This document shows, in pieces, positions 19,752-28,970 of a DNA stretch of 64,000 nucleotides (position 1 is its first letter; each line of letters opens with the position of its first letter). Position numbers and translations under genes: made by a program. Origin of the DNA: AB-137-C09 sp964458185 (GTDB lineage: Bacteria > Pseudomonadota > Zetaproteobacteria > Mariprofundales > Mariprofundaceae); NCBI GenBank assembly GCA_964458185.1, contig CAYWFG010000011.1:1-64000 (forward strand), written 5' to 3'. The notes below the pieces were generated by a model. That model saw nothing but the letters and a program-made list of their open reading frames with translations. It had not been told where the DNA came from and did not search any database.

Positions 19752-22299
19752 AACACAAGTAACCGCACTGCATGAACGTATTACTATCGCCTTTGAGCAG
19801 CAAGCTACAGGTGCAACACTCGTTGAACAAATGACCCAAGGCGTGGATGCATTGATTGTTGAGGCTTGGCAAAACCTTGCCCCAAATGCAGCCCTGCGGG
19901 CAGATCTCGTCGCTGTGGGCGGCTATGGACGGGGTGATCTTGCACCGCGTTCTGACTGGGATGTATCCATCTTATTACCCAAAGGCGACCATGCTGACCT
20001 TGATAATGAAATCGCGCTTTTTTTGCGCAGTTTGTGGGATGCTGGTGGTAAGGTGGGGGCTTCTACGCGAAACCTGAAACAAACCATCGAACACATGCAA
20101 GAAGATGTAAATACAGCAACGGCCGCCTTAGAATCTCGTTTGTTGGCTGGTAATGGCGAACAGTTTAGACTGTATGAAAAAAAGATACGCCGTTATTTTC
20201 AACGGCGGCGAAAATCATTTATCGAAGAAAAACTAGAAGAAATGCACACCCGCCATAAAAAAAATGGTGACACTGCTTTTTTAATGGAACCTGACATCAA
20301 AGAAAACCGTGGTGGCTTACGCGATATTCATTCGGTATTTTGGATTGCCAGAGCGTGGTACGATGAACAAAGTATTGCAGGTTTGCAACGTCGCGGCGCA
20401 ATTTCAGAGCGCGAATGCAGCCATTTGTTGACTGCACAAGACTTTTTATGGCGTTGCCGAACGTTTATGCATTTGCAAAGTCGCAGAGGCAGCGATCGCC
20501 TTAGCTTTGAAATGCAAGCGATGCTTGCTGATGCCATGGGTTACGATGCCAACAACAACCGCCCCATGGTTGAATTATTCATGAAAGATTTTTTTCGCCA
20601 TTCAGGTCGCATTGCCCGCGTATCACACCTGCTGATGATGCATTTTCAAGAACAGTTACAGCCTAAAGTCTTTTCAATCATTTGGCCATTGGATAATGGG
20701 TTTTCTCTCCATGCACAGCGGGTCAGTATTCAGCATGAAAGGGTGTTTAAAGAACGCCCGCTTCGTTTGTTAGAGATTTTTCATGAGGCACAGCAAGACA
20801 GGCGACGTTTATCGAGTACGGCGTTGCGTCAGGTTCGTGCCGATGTGATGTTGATCGACAATGATTTTCGTGCCAAGCCAGAGGCGAAAAACATTTTTTT
20901 AGCCATTCTTCGTCACCCACGCAATGTTGCCACGGTCTTGCGTGAAATGAATGATACGGGCGTGTTGGGGCGTTTTGTTCCGCTGTTTCGACATACTGTT
21001 GGGCTGGGGCAATTTAATCGCTACCATGCTTACACCGTCGATGAACACACCTTGCGCGCCATTGCTGAGGCGCGTTTATTTTTTCATCGTGGTCAACCGT
21101 TAAAGCTGCTCATGGCTGGTGATGTGGCAGGACAAATAAAACGCCCTGAATTATTGTATCTGGCATTGTTGTTTCATGATATTGCCAAGGGAAAAGAAGG
21201 CGATCATTCACTTGTTGGTGCGCCGCTGGCGTATGATTATTGTCTAAGCTTGGGCTTACACCAAGAGCAAGCAAGTTTTGTCGCATGGTTGGTGGAAATG
21301 CACTTGGTCATGGCAATCACTTCGCAGCGTTTTGATTTATCTGAGCCTGATGTGATCCAATCATTTGCTCAAAAAGTTTCTGATAAAGAGCGGTTAAATT
21401 ATTTGTTTTTGTTAACCGTGGCAGATATTACTGCCGTTGGACCCACCGTGTGGAACGATTGGAAGGGGGGATTATTAATGACCCTTTACCGAGAAACAGC
21501 CCATTATTTATTGCGTGGAAACGACCTCACCTATGGTATCAGTGAACGTGCCAATGGACGCATCGCACAAACTTTAGAATTAGCCAGCAAAGGCGAACAA
21601 GCATCGTTACAAACATGCTTGCAGCAATTACCTCATCGGGCTTTGATGCATTATTTACCTGAAGAGTTATTGCTATTATCGCGTACTCTAGCTGCGGCTG
21701 GTAATCATCAATACGTGCATGCACACTTTGATCAAAAAATCGCCATATTTGCCATTGTTGCCAATGAGCGACAAGGTTTGTTTGCCAGCTTGGCAGAAGT
21801 ATTATCTTCGGGCTGCCTTGATGTACTTCGTGCGCAAGCCTTTGCCCTGCCAAATAAACGGGTGCTGGATGTTTTTTATGTGCGCAGTGGTGAAGGTGTG
21901 GCACTGATGGATGATGATTTATTGCGTTTAAAAAAGCGTATCAACAGCATGATTGAGCAACCCTGTTTTTCTGGCAGTGTGCGGCGATGTCATTACAAAC
22001 ACCATGTACTGATGGAGCAGGTCATTCCCAACGTGCGTTTGCTGCCACAAGCCTCAACACAGCAAACCGTGTTTGAAGTTACCGCCGCAGACCGCCCTGG
22101 TTTGTTGGCAAAGTTGGCAGGTATCATCAGTGCTGCCAAGATGGTCATTCGCGGCGCATCAGTATCAACCTTTGGTGAAAAAGCAGTGGATGTATTTTTT
22201 GTTACCACCGTAGAAGGGGGCTTGTTGGATGAGCCCTTCAAACAACAACTGCGGCAAGATTTATTAAAAGAAGCAACGATCTCACCCCCCCATGCTTGA
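19741..22299 (+). CDS. glnD: Bifunctional PII uridylyltransferase / uridylyl-removing enzyme
   Basis: This is the glutamine sensor that uridylylates and de-uridylylates PII proteins. The nucleotidyltransferase motif GGYGRGDLAPRSDWD lies near residues 60-74, an HD hydrolase motif FHDIAKGKEGDHS in the middle, and two ACT domains at the C-terminus (starting near IFAIVANERQGLFASLAE and VFEVTAADRPGLLAKLAG). ATG 19741 is favoured over 19738 because GGAG at 19731-19734 is then better spaced. It overlaps the mutS 3' end and its own end overlaps the next small gene by eight bases. Length 852 residues is usual. Confidence 0.96.
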   Translation: MTIKTQVTALHERITIAFEQQATGATLVEQMTQGVDALIVEAWQNLAPNAALRADLVAVGGYGRGDLAPRSDWDVSILLPKGDHADLDNEIALFLRSLWDAGGKVGASTRNLKQTIEHMQEDVNTATAALESRLLAGNGEQFRLYEKKIRRYFQRRRKSFIEEKLEEMHTRHKKNGDTAFLMEPDIKENRGGLRDIHSVFWIARAWYDEQSIAGLQRRGAISERECSHLLTAQDFLWRCRTFMHLQSRRGSDRLSFEMQAMLADAMGYDANNNRPMVELFMKDFFRHSGRIARVSHLLMMHFQEQLQPKVFSIIWPLDNGFSLHAQRVSIQHERVFKERPLRLLEIFHEAQQDRRRLSSTALRQVRADVMLIDNDFRAKPEAKNIFLAILRHPRNVATVLREMNDTGVLGRFVPLFRHTVGLGQFNRYHAYTVDEHTLRAIAEARLFFHRGQPLKLLMAGDVAGQIKRPELLYLALLFHDIAKGKEGDHSLVGAPLAYDYCLSLGLHQEQASFVAWLVEMHLVMAITSQRFDLSEPDVIQSFAQKVSDKERLNYLFLLTVADITAVGPTVWNDWKGGLLMTLYRETAHYLLRGNDLTYGISERANGRIAQTLELASKGEQASLQTCLQQLPHRALMHYLPEELLLLSRTLAAAGNHQYVHAHFDQKIAIFAIVANERQGLFASLAEVLSSGCLDVLRAQAFALPNKRVLDVFYVRSGEGVALMDDDLLRLKKRINSMIEQPCFSGSVRRCHYKHHVLMEQVIPNVRLLPQASTQQTVFEVTAADRPGLLAKLAGIISAAKMVIRGASVSTFGEKAVDVFFVTTVEGGLLDEPFKQQLRQDLLKEATISPPHA

Positions 22300-22513
22300 A
22301 CAGTTGTTGGGGCTTTCAGGGGCATTGCTGGTACTAATTGGCTACAGCATCATGGTATTAACACCGCAGCGTACCCAATATGCCTATATCATCAGTCTGT
22401 GCGGAGGCGTGTTGCTGCTGTGGCTGGCTGTCTTGTACCATAATATAGGCTTGATGGTGCTTGAAGTTGCGTGGGTGGCAATCAATGCATGGGGGTTAAT
22501 GCGCAAGCGATGA
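22292..22513 (+). CDS. Small CBU_0592-like membrane protein
   Basis: The 73-residue protein has two or three hydrophobic helices (LLGLSGALLVLIGYSIMV, IISLCGGVLLLWLAVLY, IGLMVLEVAWVAINAWG). It resembles the small CBU_0592-like family by its Y-x-I-x-x-L-x-G-G-x-L pattern; the function of that family is unknown. It overlaps glnD at the start and the phosphopantetheinyl transferase at the end (ATGA), which supports it being translated. The family assignment is from memory of the pattern and moderate. Confidence 0.75.
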   Translation: MLEQLLGLSGALLVLIGYSIMVLTPQRTQYAYIISLCGGVLLLWLAVLYHNIGLMVLEVAWVAINAWGLMRKR

Positions 22514-23244
22514 CACCCCTCCAACTTGCACCGAATACCATTGCGCTGTGGCAATGTTCGCCACTTGATATTACTGCACCAGCGTTGTTAGCACGCTATG
22601 AATCGCTATTAAGCCACGATGAGCGCGAACGTAAAAACCGTTTTCATTTTGACAAACACCAGCATACCTACCTTGTCACCCGAGCGATGGAAAAAACACT
22701 GCTTTCTCGTTACACGGGTTCCCCCATGGATAAACTCGTATGTCAACGCAACACTTATGGCAAGCCCTACCTTTGCCAACAAGGTATAACGCCTCGTTGG
22801 TATTATAATCTATCGCATACCGATGATTTGATTGTCATGGCTATTGGTCAAGGGGGTGAACTTGGTGTCGATGTTGAATCGACCCATCGGAAGGTATCGT
22901 ATCAGAGCATCATCCGTTCGTTTTTTGCAAAAAGTGAAATCCATGCTGTTGAACAACAAGCCACAGAAGCAGAAAAGAACCAGTGTTTTTACCAATACTG
23001 GACGTTGAAAGAGGCTTATATTAAAGCCATAGGCAAAGGAATTGCAACAACATTGCAAGGTGTTGCGTTTGATTTGAGCGACCTAAGCCACATTCAACAT
23101 AGCGATAAAAACACGACAGATAATCGCACATGGCAACATTATTTGTTCGACACTGACAATGCACATATTATTGCACTATCCGTTGAGTTAAGAGAAAAAC
23201 AAGCACCCACCGTAGAGAGACACACAATGATCCCCTTGACCTAA
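22510..23244 (+). CDS. 4'-phosphopantetheinyl transferase (Sfp/AcpT type)
   Basis: The 244-residue enzyme carries the two magnesium/CoA motifs of the Sfp group, GVDVES and WTLKEAYIKAIGKG, plus the N-terminal LSHDERERKNRFHFDKHQHTY segment. It transfers phosphopantetheine from CoA to carrier-protein serines. The two-domain length places it with Sfp/AcpT/HetI-type enzymes rather than AcpS. The start at 22510 overlaps the upstream stop by four bases; an earlier ATG at 22471 lies inside the neighbouring gene. No polyketide or peptide synthetase is in the window, so the carrier target is unknown. Confidence 0.92.
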   Translation: MTPLQLAPNTIALWQCSPLDITAPALLARYESLLSHDERERKNRFHFDKHQHTYLVTRAMEKTLLSRYTGSPMDKLVCQRNTYGKPYLCQQGITPRWYYNLSHTDDLIVMAIGQGGELGVDVESTHRKVSYQSIIRSFFAKSEIHAVEQQATEAEKNQCFYQYWTLKEAYIKAIGKGIATTLQGVAFDLSDLSHIQHSDKNTTDNRTWQHYLFDTDNAHIIALSVELREKQAPTVERHTMIPLT

Positions 23245-23253
23245 AGATGGGTG

Positions 23254-23281
23254 TTGATATTCCATGCTAGCTTCTTATGCT
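23254..23281 (+). promoter_or_regulatory. Likely rnpB promoter
   Basis: TTGATA at 23254-23259 and TATGCT at 23276-23281 are separated by 16 bases. The predicted start near 23288-23290 coincides with the first base of the P1 stem of the RNase P RNA. A second weaker candidate, TTGACC (23236) with TATTCC (23258), lies just upstream. Confidence 0.55.
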
Positions 23282-23289
23282 GCGCCACT

Positions 23290-23654
23290 GCGAAGTGGCT
23301 TGGGTGATCGCGTTGGCATTGATTGCCACCGAGGAAAGTCTGGGCTGCACAGGGCAGGATGCCAGATAACGTCTGGTGGGAGCAATCTCAGGAAAGTGCC
23401 ACAGAAAATAGACCGCCGATAGGTATTGATAACCACTCGGTCAGGGTGAAATGGTGTGGTAAGAGCGCACCGCTCCACTGGGTAACGAATGGAGGCAGGG
23501 TAAACCCCATCCGCAGCAAGGCCAAATAGGGAAACGTGGAGCGCGGCTCGCGCTTGTTTTCGGGTAGGCTGCTTGAGCTGATGGGCGACCATCAGCCTAG
23601 AGGAATGATCACCACGCGCAAGCGTACAAAACCCAGCTTACAGAGCCACTTCGC
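23290..23654 (+). ncRNA. rnpB: RNase P catalytic RNA (class A)
   Basis: The closing P1 helix is a perfect 11-bp pairing of 23290-23300 with 23644-23654. Between them lie the diagnostic conserved blocks of bacterial RNase P RNA: GAGGAAAGTC near the 5' end, CACAGGGCAGGATGCC, GGAAAGTGCCACAGAAA, GGTAAGAGCGCACCG, TAGAGGAATGATC and ACAAAACCCAGCTTACAG. It cleaves the 5' leaders of pre-tRNAs together with RnpA. The RNA ends in a short T run, 14 bases from the convergent prs stop. Class A layout is inferred from the block order and length (about 365 nt). Confidence 0.95.
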
Positions 23655-23667
23655 TTTTAACTTCCAC

Positions 23668-24627
23668 CTAAATAGTATACAAACTACTGATCGAACGATC
23701 AACAGAAATGCGACCGATGGCATCAGCAAGCATCGGTGCAATAGAAAGCTGACGGATTTTATCGCAATCGACGACCGCTTTAGGTTGTTGTATGCTGTCG
23801 GTGATCACTAACTCATGCAATGCCGACGCATTAATGTTTTCTACCGCCGCACCCGATAATACCCCGTGGGTGACATAAGCACTGACTTTGCACGCACCAT
23901 GATCCATCAAGGCTTCAGCGGCATTGCACAGCGTGCCTGCGGTATCAACAATATCATCCACCATGATGCAATGACGATCACGTACATCGCCGACGATATT
24001 CATCACTTTGGCAACATTCGGCGCAGGGCGACGTTTATCGACAATGCCAATATCCACGCCCAAGGGTTTTGCCAAAGCGCGAGAACGAACCACGCCACCG
24101 ACATCGGGTGAGACCACCATCACATCACGTTCAACATCATCATTAATGCGCCGAATATCTTCAACAAACAATGATGTAGCAAAAATATTGTCCACGGGGA
24201 TGTCAAAAAACCCTTGAATTTGCGTCGCATGCAAATCCATGGTTAATACCCGTGTTGCCCCAGCCGCTTGCAATAAATCAGCCACTAACTTGGCAGAAAT
24301 AGGCGTTCGACTGGCAGATTTCCGATCTTGTCTGGCATAACCAAAATAAGGAATCACGGCACAAATATGGCGCGCTGACGCACGTTTTGCCGCATCCATC
24401 GCAATCAATACTTCCATCAAGTTTGAATTGGTAGGTTTACAAGTGCTTTGTACGAAAAAAACATCCAGACCACGGATAGACTCCATGTATTGCAAATAAA
24501 TTTCACCATCAGCAAAACGCTGAATATTCATTTCTCCCATCGGTTTTCCGATGTTTTCAACAATTGATGTGGTCAACGGTTGATTAGAAGTACCAGAAAA
24601 CAAACGCATTTTCGGGCTAATGGTCAT
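23668..24627 (-). CDS. prs: Ribose-phosphate pyrophosphokinase
   Basis: The 319-residue enzyme makes PRPP from ribose-5-phosphate and ATP. It has the ATP-site segment YFGYARQDRKSASRTPISAK, the flexible-loop DKRRP, and the PRPP loop MVDDIVDTAGTLCNAAEAL. The ATG at 24627 is preceded by AAAGGAA; a second ATG at 24609 (MRLFSG) is a possible alternative. It lies 120 bases behind the tRNA-Gln gene on the same strand, a gene order (ispE, tRNA-Gln, prs) known from many proteobacteria. Confidence 0.96.
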   Translation of the reverse strand: MTISPKMRLFSGTSNQPLTTSIVENIGKPMGEMNIQRFADGEIYLQYMESIRGLDVFFVQSTCKPTNSNLMEVLIAMDAAKRASARHICAVIPYFGYARQDRKSASRTPISAKLVADLLQAAGATRVLTMDLHATQIQGFFDIPVDNIFATSLFVEDIRRINDDVERDVMVVSPDVGGVVRSRALAKPLGVDIGIVDKRRPAPNVAKVMNIVGDVRDRHCIMVDDIVDTAGTLCNAAEALMDHGACKVSAYVTHGVLSGAAVENINASALHELVITDSIQQPKAVVDCDKIRQLSIAPMLADAIGRISVDRSISSLYTI

Positions 24628-24747
24628 GGGTGTTCCTTTGGGAATACAATAGGCTTCCCGAACGATATAAAAATAAAAAAATAGGATTCAAAGAATAAAC
24701 GGAGGAAAAAAGGTGGTCATAGAACGACAAAATCACTCCGAATGTGT

Positions 24748-24822
24748 TGGCTGGGGCGGCAGGGTTCGAACCTGCGCATGACGGGATCAAAACCCGTTGC
24801 CTTACCACTTGGCTACGCCCCA
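24748..24822 (-). tRNA. tRNA-Gln (anticodon UUG)
   Basis: A complete cloverleaf reads on the minus strand. The acceptor stem TGGGGCG pairs with CGCCCCA, followed by discriminator G and an encoded CCA; the anticodon stem ACGGG/CCCGT encloses loop TTTTGAT with anticodon TTG; the T arm is GCAGG-TTCGAAC-CCTGC. Its first ten bases overlap the 3' end of ispE, whose TAG stop lies inside the tRNA acceptor/D junction. It is probably released from an ispE-tRNA-prs transcript by RNase P and 3' processing. Confidence 0.97.
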
Positions 24823-25718
24823 TTATTTAAACATGCATGCTGTGCAATCAGATGATACAATGGATGCTCACCCAACAAACGTCCAATATGCGTCCAGCAT
24901 CCGCCATCAAGTGTAGAGACTTGATCGGCTAGTTGGTTTACTTCGTCTTGATTGTTGCATAATGAAACGCAACAAGAGCCGCTACCACTCATCCATGCCG
25001 TATTAGAAAAACGACGCAAATCATGCAATAACTGCCGCAGTTCAGGCAATAACGAACATGCAGAAGATTCCAACATATTTGTTCCAAAACACCCACCCTG
25101 CAACGAAGCGGCGCGCAAGCTAGCGAGCATTGTTTCACTCGTCAATGCATCATGGCAATCAAATTGCGCAAACACCGCTTGGGTGGATAATCCCTTACTA
25201 GGGCGCACAAGGCATAATGGTTGATTGGGTAAAGGGTTCGGGTTATTTCGCAGTTGCTCCCCAACCCCACAAGCATGGCTAGGTTTACCAAACAAGAAAC
25301 AAGGAATATCTGCTCCCCAAGGGGTAGCAAAAGCAATCAGATCATCAAGGCTGATCGTAACCCCCCATATTTTACATGCTGCCAGCAAGGCTGTTGCAGC
25401 ATCAGAAGAACCGCCGCCCAGCCCTGATTGCACAGGGATTTTTTTGTCAATGTATACTGCCAACCCTGCATCAATACGGCAGTGTTGACGAAAGGCCTGC
25501 AATACACGGTAAACAATATTATGCTCACCACTAAGCGCAGCATTAGAACAGCGCACTTGCACCGTATCGCATGGTTGAATATGAAGGGTGTCGTAGACAT
25601 CAACATAAGCAAAACTGGTATCCAAGCTGTGGCGACCATCAGCTAACACCCCCGTGACCCATAAATGCATGTTGACCTTGGCTGGCGCAGGCAATAACCA
25701 CGCATTACTTTTAAGCAT
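24813..25718 (-). CDS. ispE: 4-diphosphocytidyl-2-C-methyl-D-erythritol kinase
   Basis: This GHMP kinase phosphorylates CDP-ME in the non-mevalonate isoprenoid pathway. Diagnostic parts are WLLPAPAKVNMHLWVTG at the N-terminus, the ATP loop PVQSGLGGGSSDAATALL, and WMSGSGSCC near the C-terminus. The start at 25718 gives the usual 301 residues; the longer reading (25799) only adds sequence lying inside gloB. It overlaps the gloB stop by eight bases. Its TAG stop lies within tRNA-Gln. Confidence 0.95.
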   Translation of the reverse strand: MLKSNAWLLPAPAKVNMHLWVTGVLADGRHSLDTSFAYVDVYDTLHIQPCDTVQVRCSNAALSGEHNIVYRVLQAFRQHCRIDAGLAVYIDKKIPVQSGLGGGSSDAATALLAACKIWGVTISLDDLIAFATPWGADIPCFLFGKPSHACGVGEQLRNNPNPLPNQPLCLVRPSKGLSTQAVFAQFDCHDALTSETMLASLRAASLQGGCFGTNMLESSACSLLPELRQLLHDLRRFSNTAWMSGSGSCCVSLCNNQDEVNQLADQVSTLDGGCWTHIGRLLGEHPLYHLIAQHACLNNGA

Positions 25719-26538
25719 GGTGAATAAAATGATTGCGCCACTCGCGCATATGCGTAAACACCGCCAGCGGAGAACATGCCGTAGCGTGAACAACCGCATA
25801 TTTCGCTAGAAAAGCATCATGCCACACTTGCAAAAAAGGGTTGAACAATCGTTCTTCTGCCAATAAGACGGGGATACTCGGCTGCCCATCGCGGCGCATG
25901 GTTTCAACGCCTTGTTGACGCATGAAGCAATGCTGACGGTAGCCATCATCGCCCAATGAATCAGCCACAGCCAAGGCAAACTGTAGGTTCATTGCCGTGT
26001 ATTCATGGGCGCAATAAACCATAGTGGTATCAGGAAGAGCGTTTAAGCGTTGCAATGAAGCCAACATCTGTGCTGGTGTTCCTTCAAACAAACGACCGCA
26101 GCCTGCCGAAAACAATACATCGCCACAAAACAGTGCATCACCAATCAAAAAAGCCAAATGCCCATCGGTATGACCTGCAACAGCCAAAACATTCACCGCT
26201 AAACCATCAATATTGAATTGATCGTAATCTGATAGTCCATTCGTCATGGTGGGGATACGTGTTTGCTCACAGCTAGCGGCATGAATGCTACAGCCGTATT
26301 TTTTTTGCAACGCTGCATTACCATCGGTATGATCCCAATGATGATGGGTGTTCCAAATATGCGTGACCGTTCGCTGGATGGGTGTACACCCTGCAATGAC
26401 GGTCGCTGCATCAGCAGGGTCAATCACCCATGCCGAATCCACACCATCAGGCAGCACCATATAAGTATAATTGTCTTTCAGCGTGGCAAGCTGTAATACT
26501 TTACATTGCTGATGCTTATATTGCCATGTTTTATTCAT
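25711..26538 (-). CDS. gloB: Hydroxyacylglutathione hydrolase (glyoxalase II)
   Basis: The metallo-beta-lactamase-fold enzyme hydrolyses S-lactoylglutathione, the second step in methylglyoxal detoxification. The metal-binding motif THHHWDHTDG, the downstream AGHTDGHLAF and GDVLFSAGCGRLFEGT, and YCAHEYT provide the full ligand set. Length 275 is slightly above the usual 250-260. The ATG overlaps the trmB stop (ATGA). It fits with the glutathione-dependent reductase at 3.2 kb in showing glutathione use by this organism. Confidence 0.95.
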   Translation of the reverse strand: MNKTWQYKHQQCKVLQLATLKDNYTYMVLPDGVDSAWVIDPADAATVIAGCTPIQRTVTHIWNTHHHWDHTDGNAALQKKYGCSIHAASCEQTRIPTMTNGLSDYDQFNIDGLAVNVLAVAGHTDGHLAFLIGDALFCGDVLFSAGCGRLFEGTPAQMLASLQRLNALPDTTMVYCAHEYTAMNLQFALAVADSLGDDGYRQHCFMRQQGVETMRRDGQPSIPVLLAEERLFNPFLQVWHDAFLAKYAVVHATACSPLAVFTHMREWRNHFIHHA

Positions 26539-27248
26539 GCATAATCAGGGCGTTTTATATAATTCAAGAACTCGCTACCACGTCCTTCTTTTAAACCACG
26601 CTGCTCAAATTTAGTGAAAGGACGATCATCTGTGCGGTCAATAAATCCGCCCAAACCAGCCACATTCTGCAAGCCTTCTGTTTGATCAAGAATCCCTTGC
26701 ATCCACAGTGCTAAATCAGGTTTATCGGTAGCCAGACGAATAAAACCGCCTGCTTTTAACCTACTCACCATCAACGCTGCAAAATCTTGTTGAATCAAAC
26801 GGCGTTTATGGTGACGTTTTTTTGGCCAAGGATCAGGGTGGTTAATATAGATACCATCCAATTGTTCGGCAGATACCTGCTCAGATAGCACGACCTGTGC
26901 AGGCGTTTGAGAAATGCGACAACGCAGCAGCATCCCCGCATCATCCAGTCGCCCCACCGCCTTGGCAACACCAGGTAGATAAATCTCGATGCCTAATAAC
27001 TGCCACGTTGGTTGTGTTGTTGCCAAGTGAACCAAGAAATCGCCATTGCCAAAGCCAATTTCCATCACCACCGGCAAGGTGGCACTAAAGCCACAATCAG
27101 CTAACGGTGTTCCAGCAGGAAGCCCCACCTTGGGCAACCAATGAGCCAGACGTTGTTCTTGCCCTTGGGTAACAAAACCATTTTTGCGACCGTGGGTACG
27201 CATTTCATGTTGGCCATGATTTTCTCGAAAGGAACGGCTTAATCGCAT
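26535..27248 (-). CDS. trmB: tRNA (guanine-N7)-methyltransferase
   Basis: This SAM-dependent enzyme makes m7G46 in tRNAs. The SAM loop is EIGFGNGDFLVHLA, the family signature is INHPDPWPKKRHHKRRLIQ, and the C-terminus carries the TKFEQRGLKEG substrate segment. The first ATG (27248) gives 237 residues; a later ATG at 27203 is possible because neither has a strong ribosome site. It is coupled by ATGA to gloB and lies 41 bases behind the TPR/cNMP gene. Confidence 0.95.
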   Translation of the reverse strand: MRLSRSFRENHGQHEMRTHGRKNGFVTQGQEQRLAHWLPKVGLPAGTPLADCGFSATLPVVMEIGFGNGDFLVHLATTQPTWQLLGIEIYLPGVAKAVGRLDDAGMLLRCRISQTPAQVVLSEQVSAEQLDGIYINHPDPWPKKRHHKRRLIQQDFAALMVSRLKAGGFIRLATDKPDLALWMQGILDQTEGLQNVAGLGGFIDRTDDRPFTKFEQRGLKEGRGSEFLNYIKRPDYA

Positions 27249-27289
27249 GCCGCAGAGGATAAAAAGGATACAAAGTAAAGCAAGTTAGA

Positions 27290-28513
27290 TTATTGCATAA
27301 AAAAAGTTTTAGGGATTGTTGGTTCAATAAACATGGAGTCATTACCCAAACGCAGTTCATTGATCGCCTCTTGATACGCCAGCATACGATTAGCAACACG
27401 ATCACGCAACACCCCACACTGTTTATAGCATCGTTGGTAGTCAGCTTCTAACCAATGCATGATAACTACATCAGAGATCGCTCGAACCGTAAAGTAGCGT
27501 TTTTTCGCAAGCAACCCAGTATCCCCCAGTACGTGACTATTTTTAGCCGTGTAGATCAGTGTTTCTTGACCATCAATTAATACATTGACCGATAACCAGC
27601 CCGAACGCACAATAAAAACATCCAACGGCGTTGTTGCATCTTCTACAAACAATACATCACCCGCCTTAAGGTGAATGGTATGAAGCTCTTTGCAGATTTT
27701 TTTACGTGCATCCTCTTGCAATATATCAAAAAATGAGGTGCAAGCCAACTGCCGTTCCAGCAAATGTTTTTGATAGAAGGTGTCCAAGGCAATGCGTACT
27801 TTGGGGTAGGTTTTGATCAATGTTGCCATCGCAGTGTAAGGAATGAGTGCCAGTATGGTTGCACCAACAGCAATCAAATCAGCCGTGCGCTCTTCTCCGC
27901 CTGTCATAAAAGGAACTTCACCACAAATACCGCCCGCATGAATAATGGATAAATCATGCTGTGATTCAGGTTCAATAAGGCGTGGTAACACCCCACCTTT
28001 GGCAACCAAATAAAGAGCCACCGCCTTTTCACCATCCTGCGCAATCACATCGCCATCTTTAAAGTATTTAATTTCAATCGAAGGCAACAAATCATTAAAT
28101 GCATGATCACTGATCAATGAAAAAAGGTCGTGGTTGTGCAATGATACACGTATTTTATCGTTGGTGGGCAACAATGGGAAGCAAGGCGAATCATTTTGGT
28201 TACAGTTTTTACAACATAGAAAAAGCTGGCGGCATAAACGTTTTTCGTGCGGGTGAATGGCTTGGTAATGCTTCATCATCACCACAGCTTGACCAATATT
28301 ATTTTGAGTTACATAAAAACGAGCCGCATGGGCATAACACTTTGCAGCTAAAGATTTCTCTTCTACCTTTTCTGCCATCTCCGCTGCCATCAGGCAAAAC
28401 TCCATATTGCTGGGCTCTAATTTTAACAACGCCATAAAAGCCACAGAAGCACCATGATAATCACCTTGCTTGATGGCATCTAAGGCTAAACGCTGATTCA
28501 GTTCAATAGACAT
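27290..28513 (-). CDS. TPR-like protein with two cyclic nucleotide-binding domains
   Basis: The 407-residue protein starts with TPR-like helices (about 1-90, with A-x-x-F-x-x-L-L and AKCYAHAARFY). Two cNMP-binding-fold domains follow, the first around 135-255 (FKDGDVIAQDGEKAVALYLVAKG ... GGICGEVPFMTGGEERTADL) and the second around 265-380 (LKAGDVLFVEDATTPLDVFIVRSG ... GDTGLL). No helix-turn-helix, kinase or channel domain is attached, so it is not a CRP-type regulator. A related protein with similar helical N-terminus and cNMP domain is at 39.9 kb. The ligand could be cAMP, cGMP, c-di-GMP or none. It lies 40 bases downstream of the small exported protein gene. Confidence 0.8.
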   Translation of the reverse strand: MSIELNQRLALDAIKQGDYHGASVAFMALLKLEPSNMEFCLMAAEMAEKVEEKSLAAKCYAHAARFYVTQNNIGQAVVMMKHYQAIHPHEKRLCRQLFLCCKNCNQNDSPCFPLLPTNDKIRVSLHNHDLFSLISDHAFNDLLPSIEIKYFKDGDVIAQDGEKAVALYLVAKGGVLPRLIEPESQHDLSIIHAGGICGEVPFMTGGEERTADLIAVGATILALIPYTAMATLIKTYPKVRIALDTFYQKHLLERQLACTSFFDILQEDARKKICKELHTIHLKAGDVLFVEDATTPLDVFIVRSGWLSVNVLIDGQETLIYTAKNSHVLGDTGLLAKKRYFTVRAISDVVIMHWLEADYQRCYKQCGVLRDRVANRMLAYQEAINELRLGNDSMFIEPTIPKTFFMQ

Positions 28514-28553
28514 TTTTCACACTCACAACAAGAAATTTTATCAAACGCTTACA

Positions 28554-28970
28554 TTACATGACTTTAGGGGGAGATTCAACCACAATAATAGACACCGTAA
28601 TTTTCATCGTTGGGTTTGAGTTGGCGACTTCAACGGCTAAATCATAAAGCCCCTTAGGATTATGAAACTGGTATTGCAAATGATGATCACCAAGGTGGTA
28701 ACTGCGTTGTTTTTTGATGGTTTTTTCTTCATCGCCTTGCATGCGAACAATATGCAGCGTTAAAGGGGTCATCGCATCCGATAACACACTGACTTCATAC
28801 TGCCCTGCGCGATCAGGCATATCAAAAAACTCGCGCATATTTTGGTAAGGTGCAATGGTCATGGTTTTAAAATAAAGGTATTCTTTGCCACTTTCTTTTG
28901 CCATTGCATCATGCACACCACTGATGATACAAAACAATGCCATAAAAAGAGTGCCGTAAGTTTTACCCAT
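28554..28970 (-). CDS. Small exported protein of unknown function
   Basis: The 138-residue protein has a signal peptide (YGTLFMALFCIISGVHDAMA) and then a predicted beta-rich domain with paired segments (GQYEVSVLSDAMTPLTLHIVR and GLYDLAVEVANSNPTMKITVS). I do not recognise the family. The start at 28970 overlaps the AAA+ regulator stop by eight bases; a longer frame running into that regulator is an artefact. Its place behind the sensor kinase/regulator pair suggests it may be an accessory or periplasmic partner, which is inference. Confidence 0.7.
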   Translation of the reverse strand: MGKTYGTLFMALFCIISGVHDAMAKESGKEYLYFKTMTIAPYQNMREFFDMPDRAGQYEVSVLSDAMTPLTLHIVRMQGDEEKTIKKQRSYHLGDHHLQYQFHNPKGLYDLAVEVANSNPTMKITVSIIVVESPPKVM

